Assembly (NCBI GenBank): GCA_964549135.1
Contig: CAZJUJ010000001.1
Location: 34,078 to 98,077, forward strand
Direction: 5' to 3'
DNA from: RUG563 sp964549135
GTDB taxonomy: Bacteria; Bacillota; Clostridia; Christensenellales; Aristaeellaceae
Length of the DNA: 64,000 bases
Of the stretch, positions 35,101-42,301 are shown piece after piece. The position numbers and the translations under genes are program-made. Below the pieces are notes generated by a model. That model saw only the letters and a list, made by a program, of their open reading frames with translations. It ran no database searches and was not told where the DNA came from. The first letter of the stretch is position 1; each line of letters opens with the position of its first letter.

Positions 35101-35285
35101 ACAAAACCACGCCCTTCTTTATCTCCTACATGGAGGATGCAAAAACGCTGCGCAGCGCCGCCTGTGCCTGGCAGACAGCCATGGCGCATTTCGCCGCGGG
35201 CGATCTGCAGAAGGCAGCGGCCTTTGCCAGGGAAGCCATTGCCAAGGAGCCCGGCTATCTCTACGCGTATCTGATCGCGGAATAA
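32115..35285 (+). CDS. DUF5107 and tetratricopeptide-repeat protein
   Basis: 1056 residues, no signal peptide. Residues about 20-410 are DUF5107, a beta-rich domain of the galactose-mutarotase-like superfamily: FAENRVHQRSSGNPYPCKVV, LENEYLRIEIMPQLGGRIYS, GCEFNWPVHHRPST, and SFLWWENAAVPVNEQYRLIF. Residues about 450-1056 are TPR-like helical hairpins, for example YWQEALARDPEYVPALTAMA and ALWARAQKIAPDQYMLYRNL. Proteins of this design sit in glycan-utilisation loci; the activity is not settled. The start is GTG at 32115 with AAAGG rather far upstream; ATG 32148 is an alternative but would cut conserved sequence. A strong terminator follows at 35373. Confidence 0.88.
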   Translation: MTPVSVKDEIRMLAAYDEPAPEEMPIFAENRVHQRSSGNPYPCKVVVEVDRQHRSEKPFRIITLENEYLRIEIMPQLGGRIYSAYDKRTGYDFFYKQHVIKPALIGLLGSWVSGGCEFNWPVHHRPSTFMPVDTAIERHENGAVTVWLSENEPLDRMKGMVGVYLAPGEARFDTRMKVFNRTAQRHSFLWWENAAVPVNEQYRLIFPPDVHYVQFHYRKNVTSYPVASGVYNGIRLGDHTDISYHKNTRQPTSYFCAESDYDFFGGYDEGRRCGVIHVADRTVSVGKKMFTWAYNQLSRSWERALTDTDGAYAELMASSYSLNQPDFAWLMPYECKEFSQMWYPVGAIGTPMCACREAAISVENGRIGIQAAMPLHNAVFTANGKKYPLDVTPDACAFIPMENELLSFTLTDDAGRTLLAYNRPAADEIKPMPDTIPDNPTLDHLTSAQELYLMGVHAEQYRDPAIRPNQYWQEALARDPEYVPALTAMAGYALEHLRFHEAYAYAMKAWKKVTMRNFHPESGEMQYLLGRIQEARGDEKDAWKWYSQAAWAQDARGRAMTRLAMLAGRRGQYEAMAEYARQALREHGGNETALMLLAIACKYTAPEKAGEIFASLRAQDPLNLSARAAEIGAVPALYAAMGTDACQSALDIASDLAECGETALAAQVLRNLPRKTAQTEYVYAYLSGDDEALKMAQTLETGIAYPSRLLEYRALKAAAEKNDGDAAALHLLACLLYARENYAQAEALWARAQKIAPDQYMLYRNLAVCRYSHLGRREEALPLLDQALALHPHDGQLIWEKAHLMGRLHQDPRKIAAFLMEENHPREDIIVELCRALNRAGEYAQTLSILHDHAFTPCEGGEHAVAEPYMFAHHALGRKALQKGDAETALSHFRAAQTLPDNLGAGLWNEVLLVPHQYYEAVCLKQLGREEQALPLLQHILSLKQDYFSNMHLPELPCWQAMACRQLGLNARAQELIAAHLRAQQAAAAARDAGYYKTTPFFISYMEDAKTLRSAACAWQTAMAHFAAGDLQKAAAFAREAIAKEPGYLYAYLIAE

Positions 35286-35287
35286 GC

Positions 35288-35345
35288 GGCGGCGCTCATC
35301 ACTCCCCGGCAATGACCGCAGGAAAGCGATGCCGGGGATGCGCCG
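35288..35345. other. Two-part stem-loop after the DUF5107 gene
   Basis: GGCGGCGC pairs with GCGCCGCC and, inside, CCCCGGCA pairs with TGCCGGGG. It starts within 3 bases of the stop codon; probably protects the mRNA 3' end. Confidence 0.5.
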
Positions 35346-35372
35346 CCTCACGCGGCAAAAGCCCATAAAATC

Positions 35373-35415
35373 AGCCCGCAAGGAGCCAGAAGCAAGGCTC
35401 CCTGCGGGCTATTTT
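35373..35415. terminator. Bidirectional intrinsic terminator
   Basis: AGCCCGCA (35373-35380) pairs with TGCGGGCT (35403-35410), with inner GGAGCC/GGCTCC; T-rich ends lie on both sides. It serves the plus DUF5107 gene and the minus small membrane-protein gene. Confidence 0.8.
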
Positions 35416-35473
35416 CCTATTGACCCAATTTCGTTCCGGTCTTGCCGGGCAGCACGCCATCGCCCCTCGCCTT

Positions 35474-35665
35474 TCACCCGGCAGGAATCGCCGCCTCCCG
35501 GGAAAGCAGCGCCGCCTCCGCAGCAGAGGCCGCCAGCCCGGAATGCACATGCGGGCTTTGGACGGGCGCTTTTCCCGCATCCACCGCCAGGAGCAGGGCC
35601 GCCAGAATCAATAGCAGCGCGGCGGGCAGGGATAGGGTGCTGCTGCCTTTCTCTTGCTTCATCAT
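35474..35665 (-). CDS. Small single-pass membrane protein
   Basis: 63 residues (MMKQEKGSSTLSLPAALLLI...), basic start, one transmembrane helix (about 12-29, LPAALLLILAALLLAVDAG) and an Ala-rich outside tail. Reality is supported by GGGAGGA before ATG 35665, a strong promoter at 35732-35759 and a terminator after the stop. The ORF extends to 35710, but the ribosome site fixes 35665 (or 35662). No family recognised. It may be a membrane regulator or a secreted peptide precursor; nothing decides this. Confidence 0.65.
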   Translation of the reverse strand: MMKQEKGSSTLSLPAALLLILAALLLAVDAGKAPVQSPHVHSGLAASAAEAALLSREAAIPAG

Positions 35666-35731
35666 CGATTCCTCCCTCTTGTACAATAGAATAATTGCAT
35701 TTCGTTTCATTTTCTTAATCTTTTCGTAATA

Positions 35732-35759
35732 ATTTTACACATAAGAAATAATTTGTCAA
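35732..35759 (-). promoter_or_regulatory. Promoter of the small membrane-protein gene
   Basis: TTGACA (35754-35759), spacer 16, TAAAAT (35732-35737), in an AT-rich island that stands out in this GC-rich window. Confidence 0.75.
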
Positions 35760-35809
35760 TCCCTCACTGCCAACATTTACACCTGTAACCACCCACCAGG
35801 AACCGGGAA

Positions 35810-36370
35810 GAGGGGACGGGAATTTTTGCAGGAGGATGCTTTTGCGTCAAAAGCACCCTCCCGAAAACCAAAAACAAAGGAATATATTTGCGGAGGAACC
35901 ACTTTTGCGTCAAAAGTGTTTCCCCCGCCCCCTCCGAAAACGGCTCTGGATGGTTCATGGGTGGACTATGCCAAATTGAATGCCGGATCAGCAAAAAGGA
36001 ATAGCAATAGAAAAAACAACAGCAATGTTCCAGCATTTGATGGGACATTGCTGCTTCATTCTGTATTTCCTGTTTTCATTTGCTTCACCGGCATTCAAGC
36101 GGCTGAAAAAAACGACAGCAATGCTTCACATCTGGTAAGAGCATTGCTGTTTTTTTCCTTACTGCTTGTTTCTTTTTGCTTCACTGGCATTCAATTTGGT
36201 TCTATCCTTCCATGAAACATCCAGAGCCGGTTTTCGGGAGGGCGCGGGAGGGTGCTTTTGACGCAAAAGCATCCTCCCGCAATATCTTTCCCCGTCTCCG
36301 GTCCTGGTTTTCGGGAGGGTGCGGGAGGGGACTTTTGACGCAAAAGTCTCCTCCCGCAAAATATCCCCGC
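35810..36370. repeat. Palindromic repeat copy C (composite)
   Basis: A double or nested copy. Two terminal hairpins on the left (35826-35863 and 35888-35929), two central hairpins (about 36018-36053 and 36113-36151), and two terminal hairpins on the right (36243-36281 and 36322-36359). ATGCCGGATCAGCAAAA and TTTTGCTTCACTGGCAT show that arms of different subtype are mixed. It ends 11 bases before the stop of the metallo-hydrolase gene. Confidence 0.88.
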
Positions 36371-36380
36371 AATCATCTCA

Positions 36381-37256
36381 TCACGGGATTCTTTCCAGCG
36401 TCCAGACGCTGCCATTCGTGGCCAAACGCAGGATGCCCTTTTCGCAGAAATAGTGGGGGATTTTTTTCTCCTTAAGCTGCTCGGCGCCGCCTGCGCTATT
36501 GCGTCCGCTGGTACAGATCACCAGCTCCGGGGCGACCATCTCCAGAAAGCCCTCCTGCATCCGGGCGTAGCCGTGATGGGGAAATTTCAGGATATCGGCC
36601 TTGAGATCCAGGTTCTGGGCGTCCTCCATAAGCAGAAGCTGGGTATCCCGCTGGATATCGCCGGAAAAGAAGATGCGCCGTTCCCCATATTCGATCATCA
36701 GCATCACGGATTTATTATTGACCCGGGTCAGGCTTTCATCGGTGCGCTGATGCACGGTAATTTTCACATCGCCAAAGGCAATGCTTTCGCCGTTCTGCAC
36801 CTGGCGGAAGGGGATATTCAGGGCGTGCAGATCATCATAGATCTTAAAGCGCACGGTATCCCCCTCGGGATAATCCTCCGGAAAGCCCGTAAGGAATTCC
36901 CCGGCTGGTGCATTTTTCAGCACATGATTGAAGCCGCCCAGATGATCGGCATCGGGATGGGAATTCACCGCGTAGGTAAGGCTGGTCATATCCAGCTTTT
37001 TAAGCAGCGCCTCCACGGCCTCCCATTGATTGCCGGCGCAGTCAATCAGCATGGAATATTCGCCCCAGCGCACCAGGGCGGCATCGCAGCCATAAATCTT
37101 GGGAAAATAAATTTCCAGCAGCATTTCCTCCTCGCCGAAGGAAAAATCCGCCCCTTCCCCCGCGATTTTATCGATAATGACCGCTTCCTCCGCCATACCG
37201 GAAAGGCAGGGCAGAAGCAAAACCGCCGCCAGCAATAACGCCATGATTCTTTTCAT
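36381..37256 (-). CDS. Secreted metallo-beta-lactamase-fold hydrolase, ComEC C-terminal-like
   Basis: 291 residues. Signal peptide MKRIMALLLAAVLLLPCLSG (cleavage near GMA-EE; the Cys lacks a lipobox context). MBL-fold metal motifs: NSHPDADHLGGF (HxDxDH), FFSGDIQRD, FPHHGYARM. The pattern is that of stand-alone ComEC-domain proteins, some of which act on nucleic acids or nucleotides outside the cell; substrate unknown. ATG 37256 is chosen from the signal peptide and AAGGAG/GAGAGG upstream. It follows galM by 28 bases in one transcript. Confidence 0.85.
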   Translation of the reverse strand: MKRIMALLLAAVLLLPCLSGMAEEAVIIDKIAGEGADFSFGEEEMLLEIYFPKIYGCDAALVRWGEYSMLIDCAGNQWEAVEALLKKLDMTSLTYAVNSHPDADHLGGFNHVLKNAPAGEFLTGFPEDYPEGDTVRFKIYDDLHALNIPFRQVQNGESIAFGDVKITVHQRTDESLTRVNNKSVMLMIEYGERRIFFSGDIQRDTQLLLMEDAQNLDLKADILKFPHHGYARMQEGFLEMVAPELVICTSGRNSAGGAEQLKEKKIPHYFCEKGILRLATNGSVWTLERIP

Positions 37257-37284
37257 CGTCGCCTCTCTCCTTGCCCGCAGGCGT

Positions 37285-38337
37285 TTATTCCGCGCTGAAC
37301 GCATAAATGGTGGTGGATTGATAGGTCTCCCCGGCCTTCAGCGTGGTGGTGGGGAAATGAGGCTGATTGGGGCTATCGGGATAATGCTGGGTTTCCAGGG
37401 CCACGCCGCCGTAAGCACCGTAGGAAAGGCCGCCCTTGCCCGTCAGGCTCAGGCCCTGGCCGGTATAGATCTGCACGCCGGGCTCGGTGGTGCTTACCTG
37501 CATGGTTCTTCCGCTTTCCGTATCCTTCAGCACCGCCACCTTCCGCAGGCCTTCGCCCTTCAGGCAGTAATTGGTATCATAGCCATTGGCCTCGTCAATC
37601 AGGCGGCATTCGGCCCGGCGGGCAATGCCATCGCCAATGCGCATGGGCTGATTGAAATCAAGGGGCGTGCCCGCCACGGTCAGGAATTCACCGGTGGGAA
37701 TCAATTCCTGATCCACATCGGTAACGCAGTCGGCATCGATCTGCAAAGTATGGGAGAGGATATCCCCCTTGCCCGCCCCGGCCAGATTGAAATAGGCATG
37801 ATTGGTCAGATTCACGATGGTATCCGCTTCGGAAAGTGCCAGATAGCGGATGGTCAATTGGCAATCGTCATTAAAGGAAAAGGAAACCTGCACCTTCATT
37901 TTGCCGGGGAAGCCCTCCTCCCCATCATGGGCCACATAGGTGAAAAGCACGGTATCCTCGCCCTCAGTCTCCAGGGTTTCGCCCCTCCACCATTTCTTGT
38001 CAAAGCCTTCCCGTCCGCCATGCAGATTATTGCGGCCGTTATTGGGGAACAGCGTATATTCCTTGCCGTTCAGGGTAAAGCGCGCCCTGGCAATGCGGTT
38101 GCCGTAGCGGCCTACCGTTGCCCCCAGATACCCGGATTTCTGATCATAATCATCCAGCGAATCAAAGCCCAGGCAGACATCCGCCATTTTTCCGCTGCGA
38201 TCCGGCACCTGAATGGATACCAGATGTGCGCCGAAATCCAGCACGGAAACGGAAGCGCCCAGCCGATTGGTCATGGTATAAAGGGTCATCTGCCGCCCGA
38301 TCAGATCAATGCCGAAGGGCTTTTGGGTAATGCTCAT
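37285..38337 (-). CDS. galM: Aldose 1-epimerase (galactose mutarotase)
   Basis: 350 residues. It interconverts alpha and beta hexose anomers, feeding galactose or glucose metabolism. Seen: GAHLVSIQVPDRSGK, GRYGNRIARARF, NGRNNLHGG, the catalytic His in NLTNHAYFNLAG and the catalytic Glu in GVALETQHYPDSPN. The open frame extends to 38505; ATG 38337 has GGAGG 9 bases upstream. Divergent from the VanY-like gene. Confidence 0.95.
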   Translation of the reverse strand: MSITQKPFGIDLIGRQMTLYTMTNRLGASVSVLDFGAHLVSIQVPDRSGKMADVCLGFDSLDDYDQKSGYLGATVGRYGNRIARARFTLNGKEYTLFPNNGRNNLHGGREGFDKKWWRGETLETEGEDTVLFTYVAHDGEEGFPGKMKVQVSFSFNDDCQLTIRYLALSEADTIVNLTNHAYFNLAGAGKGDILSHTLQIDADCVTDVDQELIPTGEFLTVAGTPLDFNQPMRIGDGIARRAECRLIDEANGYDTNYCLKGEGLRKVAVLKDTESGRTMQVSTTEPGVQIYTGQGLSLTGKGGLSYGAYGGVALETQHYPDSPNQPHFPTTTLKAGETYQSTTIYAFSAE

Positions 38338-38374
38338 TGGTTCATTCCTCCCCATCATCGGTAGTACTTCCCCT

Positions 38375-38403
38375 ATTATATGCCTTTTTTCTATTCTTGA
38401 AAA
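38375..38403 (-). promoter_or_regulatory. galM promoter
   Basis: TATAAT (38375-38380) with a 17-base spacer to a weaker -35, TTTTCA (38398-38403). Confidence 0.55.
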
Positions 38404-38455
38404 GTATAAATTCCGGAAAGTATGGAAAAAATACGCCATACAGGAGGCGATGCCC

Positions 38456-39427
38456 ATGATTTCCCGGCCCCAGAAGCGCTGTCTTCCCGCCCTTGCCCTT
38501 GGCATGAGCTTTTTTCTTCTTCTGCTGCTCTTTCTGTATCTGATGCTTTTCCCCGCCGCGCCTGCCCCCGCCGCCCCCGTTCTGCTGGGGGAAGGGGCGG
38601 GCTATACCCTTTTCCGGGGCGCGCCGGAAATGCAGGGCAGCATCCATTCCATTTCCCGGGTGCAGCTGCTTAAAGGGTATCTGATGCAGGTCAGCCCTGC
38701 CCATCCCCTGCCCCAGGATTTTCCTCAGCCCGATACCCATCAGCTGCGGGTGATGGTGGGCGCCTATCTTCCGGCAGAGGAGGGCGTTACCCTCTGCCGG
38801 GACGCCGTTTACGCCCTCTGCGCCATTCAATTGGAGCATTCCCTCCATGAGGGGGCCACGCTGATTCGCGGCGCGCTTTCCTATGCCCAGCAGGAGGATT
38901 GGCGCAGAGAGGCATTTGCCCGCTATGCCAAGGTATACCCCTTGCACGAGGCCCTCTCCCGGGCCTATGCCGCCGTGCCGGGCGGCGGCGAAAGCGAGCA
39001 TCAATTGGGCTATGCTCTGGATATTTCCCTCTCGCCCCCGCTCTCTCTGGGGGAAAGAGAGCCCCTGATGCGGAATGAAACGGGCAAATGGCTGAAGGAA
39101 AATCTCTGGCGCTTTGGCTGGATTCAGCGATACGGCCCCTCCGCACCGGGCGAGGGCGGCTGCGAGGACATTCATCTGCGCTATGTGGGAAAAATTCACG
39201 CCGCCGCTATGCATGCCGCAGGGCTGGGCCTGGAGGACTATCTCTCCCTGCTCCGAAGCCACGGCAGGCTGACCCTTTGCCGCGATGGCGCGCCCTATGC
39301 CTATATCTACTGCGCCCCCTGCCAGGATGGCTGGGCGCTGCCCGTGCCGGAAGGAACGGAATACCAGGTCAGCGCGGATAATACCGGCTGGGCCGTGGCC
39401 GCCATCGCCGCCGATACCAGCTTCTGA
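38456..39427 (+). CDS. VanY/DacB-type D,D-carboxypeptidase (M15B)
   Basis: 323 residues. One N-terminal membrane anchor (about 8-34), then an extracellular domain. Zinc motifs of M15B: SEHQLGYALDIS gives the His and Asp ligands, and CEDIHLRYVGKIHAA gives the catalytic Glu and last His (E-x-x-H kept, though the usual Trp before the His is Ile). The enzyme trims the terminal D-Ala of peptidoglycan precursors or strands; a link to vancomycin resistance should not be assumed as no other van gene is here. ATG 38456 has GGAGG 8 bases upstream. Confidence 0.88.
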   Translation: MISRPQKRCLPALALGMSFFLLLLLFLYLMLFPAAPAPAAPVLLGEGAGYTLFRGAPEMQGSIHSISRVQLLKGYLMQVSPAHPLPQDFPQPDTHQLRVMVGAYLPAEEGVTLCRDAVYALCAIQLEHSLHEGATLIRGALSYAQQEDWRREAFARYAKVYPLHEALSRAYAAVPGGGESEHQLGYALDISLSPPLSLGEREPLMRNETGKWLKENLWRFGWIQRYGPSAPGEGGCEDIHLRYVGKIHAAAMHAAGLGLEDYLSLLRSHGRLTLCRDGAPYAYIYCAPCQDGWALPVPEGTEYQVSADNTGWAVAAIAADTSF

Positions 39428-39945
39428 GGGGACGGGGATGGGGGGAACGGGGGAACGGAATGGGAGAGATATTTGCGGGAGGAGACTTTTGAGTCAAAAG
39501 TCCCCTCCCGCACCCTCCCGAAAACCAAGGAAACGGGGGTTTTTGCGGGAGGATGCTTTTGCGTCAAAAGCGCCCTCCCGCGCCCTCCCGAAAACCGGCT
39601 CTGGATGGAGCATGGCTGAACTCTGCCAAATTGAATGCCAGATCAGCAAAAAAGAATAGCAATAGAAAAAACAACAGCAATGCTTCCATGTTTGGTTAAG
39701 GCATTGCTGTTGTGTTCCTTACAACTATTTCTCTTTTGCTTCACTGGCATTCAACCTGGTTTTACCCATCCATGATCCATCCAGAGCCAGTTTTGGGAGA
39801 AAGATTTCAGGGAATCAATACTCCCGTCTTTTTTGCTGATCTGGCATTCAACTTTGTTCTTTTTCTCCAAGAAACATCCAGAGCCGGTTTTCGGGAGGGT
39901 GCGGGAGGGTGCTTTTGACACAAAAGCATCCTCCCGCAAAAACCC
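39428..39945. repeat. Palindromic repeat copy D (composite)
   Basis: It fills the space between convergent VanY-like and glgP stops. Terminal hairpins lie at 39473-39511, 39541-39581 and 39901-39940; the central hairpin at about 39671-39711 (ACAGCAATGC/GCATTGCTGT). The right half holds two right arms in tandem (TTTTGCTTCACTGGC at about 39734 and TTTTGCTGATCTGGC at about 39831), as if one element had inserted into another. The outer GGGGACGGGGA box starts directly at the VanY stop. Confidence 0.88.
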
Positions 39946-39946
39946 G

Positions 39947-42301
39947 TTATTCCCCATCACCCGTCCGCCAGATTTCCTCGGCATATTGGCGGATGGTGCG
40001 ATCGGAGGAGAATTTTCCCGCCCCGGCCACGTTATACAGGCATTTCCGGGCAAAGGCTGCGGCGTTCTTCGTATCGCAGATTGCTTGGAGCTTAGCCTCC
40101 GTATAGGAGGGGAAATCCAGGAGCAGATAATAATGATCGGGGGCATGCCAGGATGCGCCCTTAAGCAGCGCCGATTTCAGTTCCATCAGCGCGCCGTCCT
40201 CATCCCGGAAAAGGCCGTTATCCAGCGTATCCACCACCCGCCGAATCCGGGGATTTTCCTGATAGAGCGCCACGGGATCGTATTCCCCGCGGATACGCTG
40301 AATATCCTCCAGCCGTGCCCCGAAGATATAATTGTTTTCCTCCCCGGCCTGTTCCACGATTTCGATATTCGCGCCGTCCAGCGTGCCCAGGGTCACCGCG
40401 CCGTTAAGCATCAGCTTCATATTGCCGGTGCCGCTGGCCTCGGTACCTGCTGGGGAAATCTGCTCGGATATATCGGCGGCGGGAATGATTTTTTCCGCAT
40501 AGGAGCAATTGTAATTCTGCACGAATACCACCCGCAGCCGCTGATTGGTTTCGGGATCCCCATTGACCAGCGCCGCAATCTGGTTGATATAGCGGATCAC
40601 CGCCTTGGCCCGGGCATAGCCCGGAGCGGCCTTGGCCCCAAAGATCATGGCTACCGGCGGCATATCCGCATGCTTCCCTTCCTTCAGATCAAAATACAGA
40701 TCCAGAATGGAGAAGGCATTGAGCAACTGGCGCTTGTATTCATGCAGGCGCTTGATCTGCACATCAAATACGAAATCCGGCGGAATGCATACACCCTCCT
40801 GCCGTTCGATAAAGGCGGAAAGCTGCCGCTTCTTTTCCCGCTTGACCGCCATAAAATCCCGGATCAGCGCGTCATCTCCTTCAATCATCGGCCTGAGCCA
40901 CGCCAGCTGATCCAGATCGGTAAGGAAGCCATCGCCGATGCGGCTGGAAAGCAGCCCGCAAAGCTCGGGATTGCAAAGACCCAGCCAGCGGCGCTGGGTG
41001 ATGCCGTTGGTCTTGTTCTGGAACATCTGCGGCCTGAGCAGATACCAATCGTACAGCACATCATTTTTCAGAATCTCGCTGTGCAGCCGGGCCACGCCGT
41101 TAACGGCAAAGCCGCCGTACATGGCCAGATAGGCCATATGCACCTGCTTATTCTGGATGATGGCCAGGCCGTCTGTCTGCTCAATTCCCGCCGAGCGAAG
41201 CTCCTCCTGCTGCCGGGCGGCAATGCGGCGGATGATTTCGGTCATTTCGGGGGCCACGCTGGCCAGCAGGGAAAGATCCCATTTTTCCAGGGCCTCCTGC
41301 ATCACGGTATGGTTGGTGTATGCAAAGGTATTCTGCGCCGTTTTAAGCGCCGCGTCAAAATCCATCCCCTCCTTCATCAGCAGCCGGATCAATTCAGGGA
41401 TCGCCATGGTGGGGTGGGTATCGTTGAGCTGCAGGGCATGAAAGCGGGAAAACTGCGAAAAATCATTGCCGTGAAGCGCCTTAAAATCCCGGAGCAGATC
41501 CTGCAGCGTGGCGCTGCAAAGCACATACTGCTGCCGGATGCGCAATTGCTTGCCCGCCCGCATGGAATCATTGGGATAGAGCAGCTTGGTAATATCCTCG
41601 GCGGCATTCTTTTCCCGGGCGGCCCGGGCATAATGCTGGGCGTTGAACAGATCAAAATCCAGGGGCTGCAGGCTTTCGCACTGCCATAGGCGCAGGGTGC
41701 CAATCCGCCCCGCGCCATAGCCGATAACCGGCATATCATAGGGCACGGCCTTGACCGTAAGCCCCTTCATTTCCACCGTAACGCTCTTATCCTCCCGGCG
41801 GATAGACCAGGGATCGCCGTATTTTTCCCAGTCATCCGGAAGCTCATGCTGCCTGCAATCCACAAATTCCTGCTTAAAGAGGCCGTACTGATAGCGCAGC
41901 CCATAGCCAAAGAGCGGCACATCCAGGGTGGCCGCGCTATCCAGAAAGCAGGCGGCCAGCCGCCCCAGGCCGCCATTGCCCAGGGCCGCATCCTCAATAT
42001 CCTCAAGCAGGGCCATGTCCACGCCCTTTTCCCGCAAAAGCGCCCTTGCTTCCTCCAGCACGCCCAGAGAAAAAAGATTGCTGTAAACCATCCGCCCGAT
42101 CAGATACTCCGCCGAAAGATAGCAGGCAAAGCGCCCGCTGCGCTGCCGCCGCTGATCCTCCGCCCACCGGGGGGCAATTTCGGTCATCACCGCCTGAGAA
42201 AGGGCGTTATGCAATTGCCAGGCGGTCAGCTCCTTCAAGGAAAGCTGATACAGCGAAAGGGCATTTTCCTCTGCCCGCCGGATTAGTTTTTCCGTGTTCA
42301 T
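39947..42301 (-). CDS. glgP: Glycogen/maltodextrin phosphorylase
   Basis: 784 residues. PLP enzyme releasing glucose-1-phosphate from alpha-1,4-glucans. Seen: CYLSAEYLIGR, ALGNGGLGRLAACFLDS, NDTHPTMAIPEL, NHTVMQEALEKW, FAVNGVARLHSEIL, NGITQRRWL, and the PLP lysine in ASGTGNMKLMLNGAVT. No AMP-site extension is evident. It is coupled to malQ by an ATGA overlap (42298-42301), forming a glucan-degradation pair. Confidence 0.95.
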   Translation of the reverse strand: MNTEKLIRRAEENALSLYQLSLKELTAWQLHNALSQAVMTEIAPRWAEDQRRQRSGRFACYLSAEYLIGRMVYSNLFSLGVLEEARALLREKGVDMALLEDIEDAALGNGGLGRLAACFLDSAATLDVPLFGYGLRYQYGLFKQEFVDCRQHELPDDWEKYGDPWSIRREDKSVTVEMKGLTVKAVPYDMPVIGYGAGRIGTLRLWQCESLQPLDFDLFNAQHYARAAREKNAAEDITKLLYPNDSMRAGKQLRIRQQYVLCSATLQDLLRDFKALHGNDFSQFSRFHALQLNDTHPTMAIPELIRLLMKEGMDFDAALKTAQNTFAYTNHTVMQEALEKWDLSLLASVAPEMTEIIRRIAARQQEELRSAGIEQTDGLAIIQNKQVHMAYLAMYGGFAVNGVARLHSEILKNDVLYDWYLLRPQMFQNKTNGITQRRWLGLCNPELCGLLSSRIGDGFLTDLDQLAWLRPMIEGDDALIRDFMAVKREKKRQLSAFIERQEGVCIPPDFVFDVQIKRLHEYKRQLLNAFSILDLYFDLKEGKHADMPPVAMIFGAKAAPGYARAKAVIRYINQIAALVNGDPETNQRLRVVFVQNYNCSYAEKIIPAADISEQISPAGTEASGTGNMKLMLNGAVTLGTLDGANIEIVEQAGEENNYIFGARLEDIQRIRGEYDPVALYQENPRIRRVVDTLDNGLFRDEDGALMELKSALLKGASWHAPDHYYLLLDFPSYTEAKLQAICDTKNAAAFARKCLYNVAGAGKFSSDRTIRQYAEEIWRTGDGE

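Noticed and set aside
38456..39427. VanY-like gene as part of a vancomycin-resistance cluster
   Set aside because: No vanS/R, vanH, ligase or vanX is nearby; single D,D-carboxypeptidases of this type are common in Clostridia.
39833..41689. A 618-codon plus frame across repeat D and opposite glgP
   Set aside because: It starts in the repeat and continues antisense to glgP; no homologous features.
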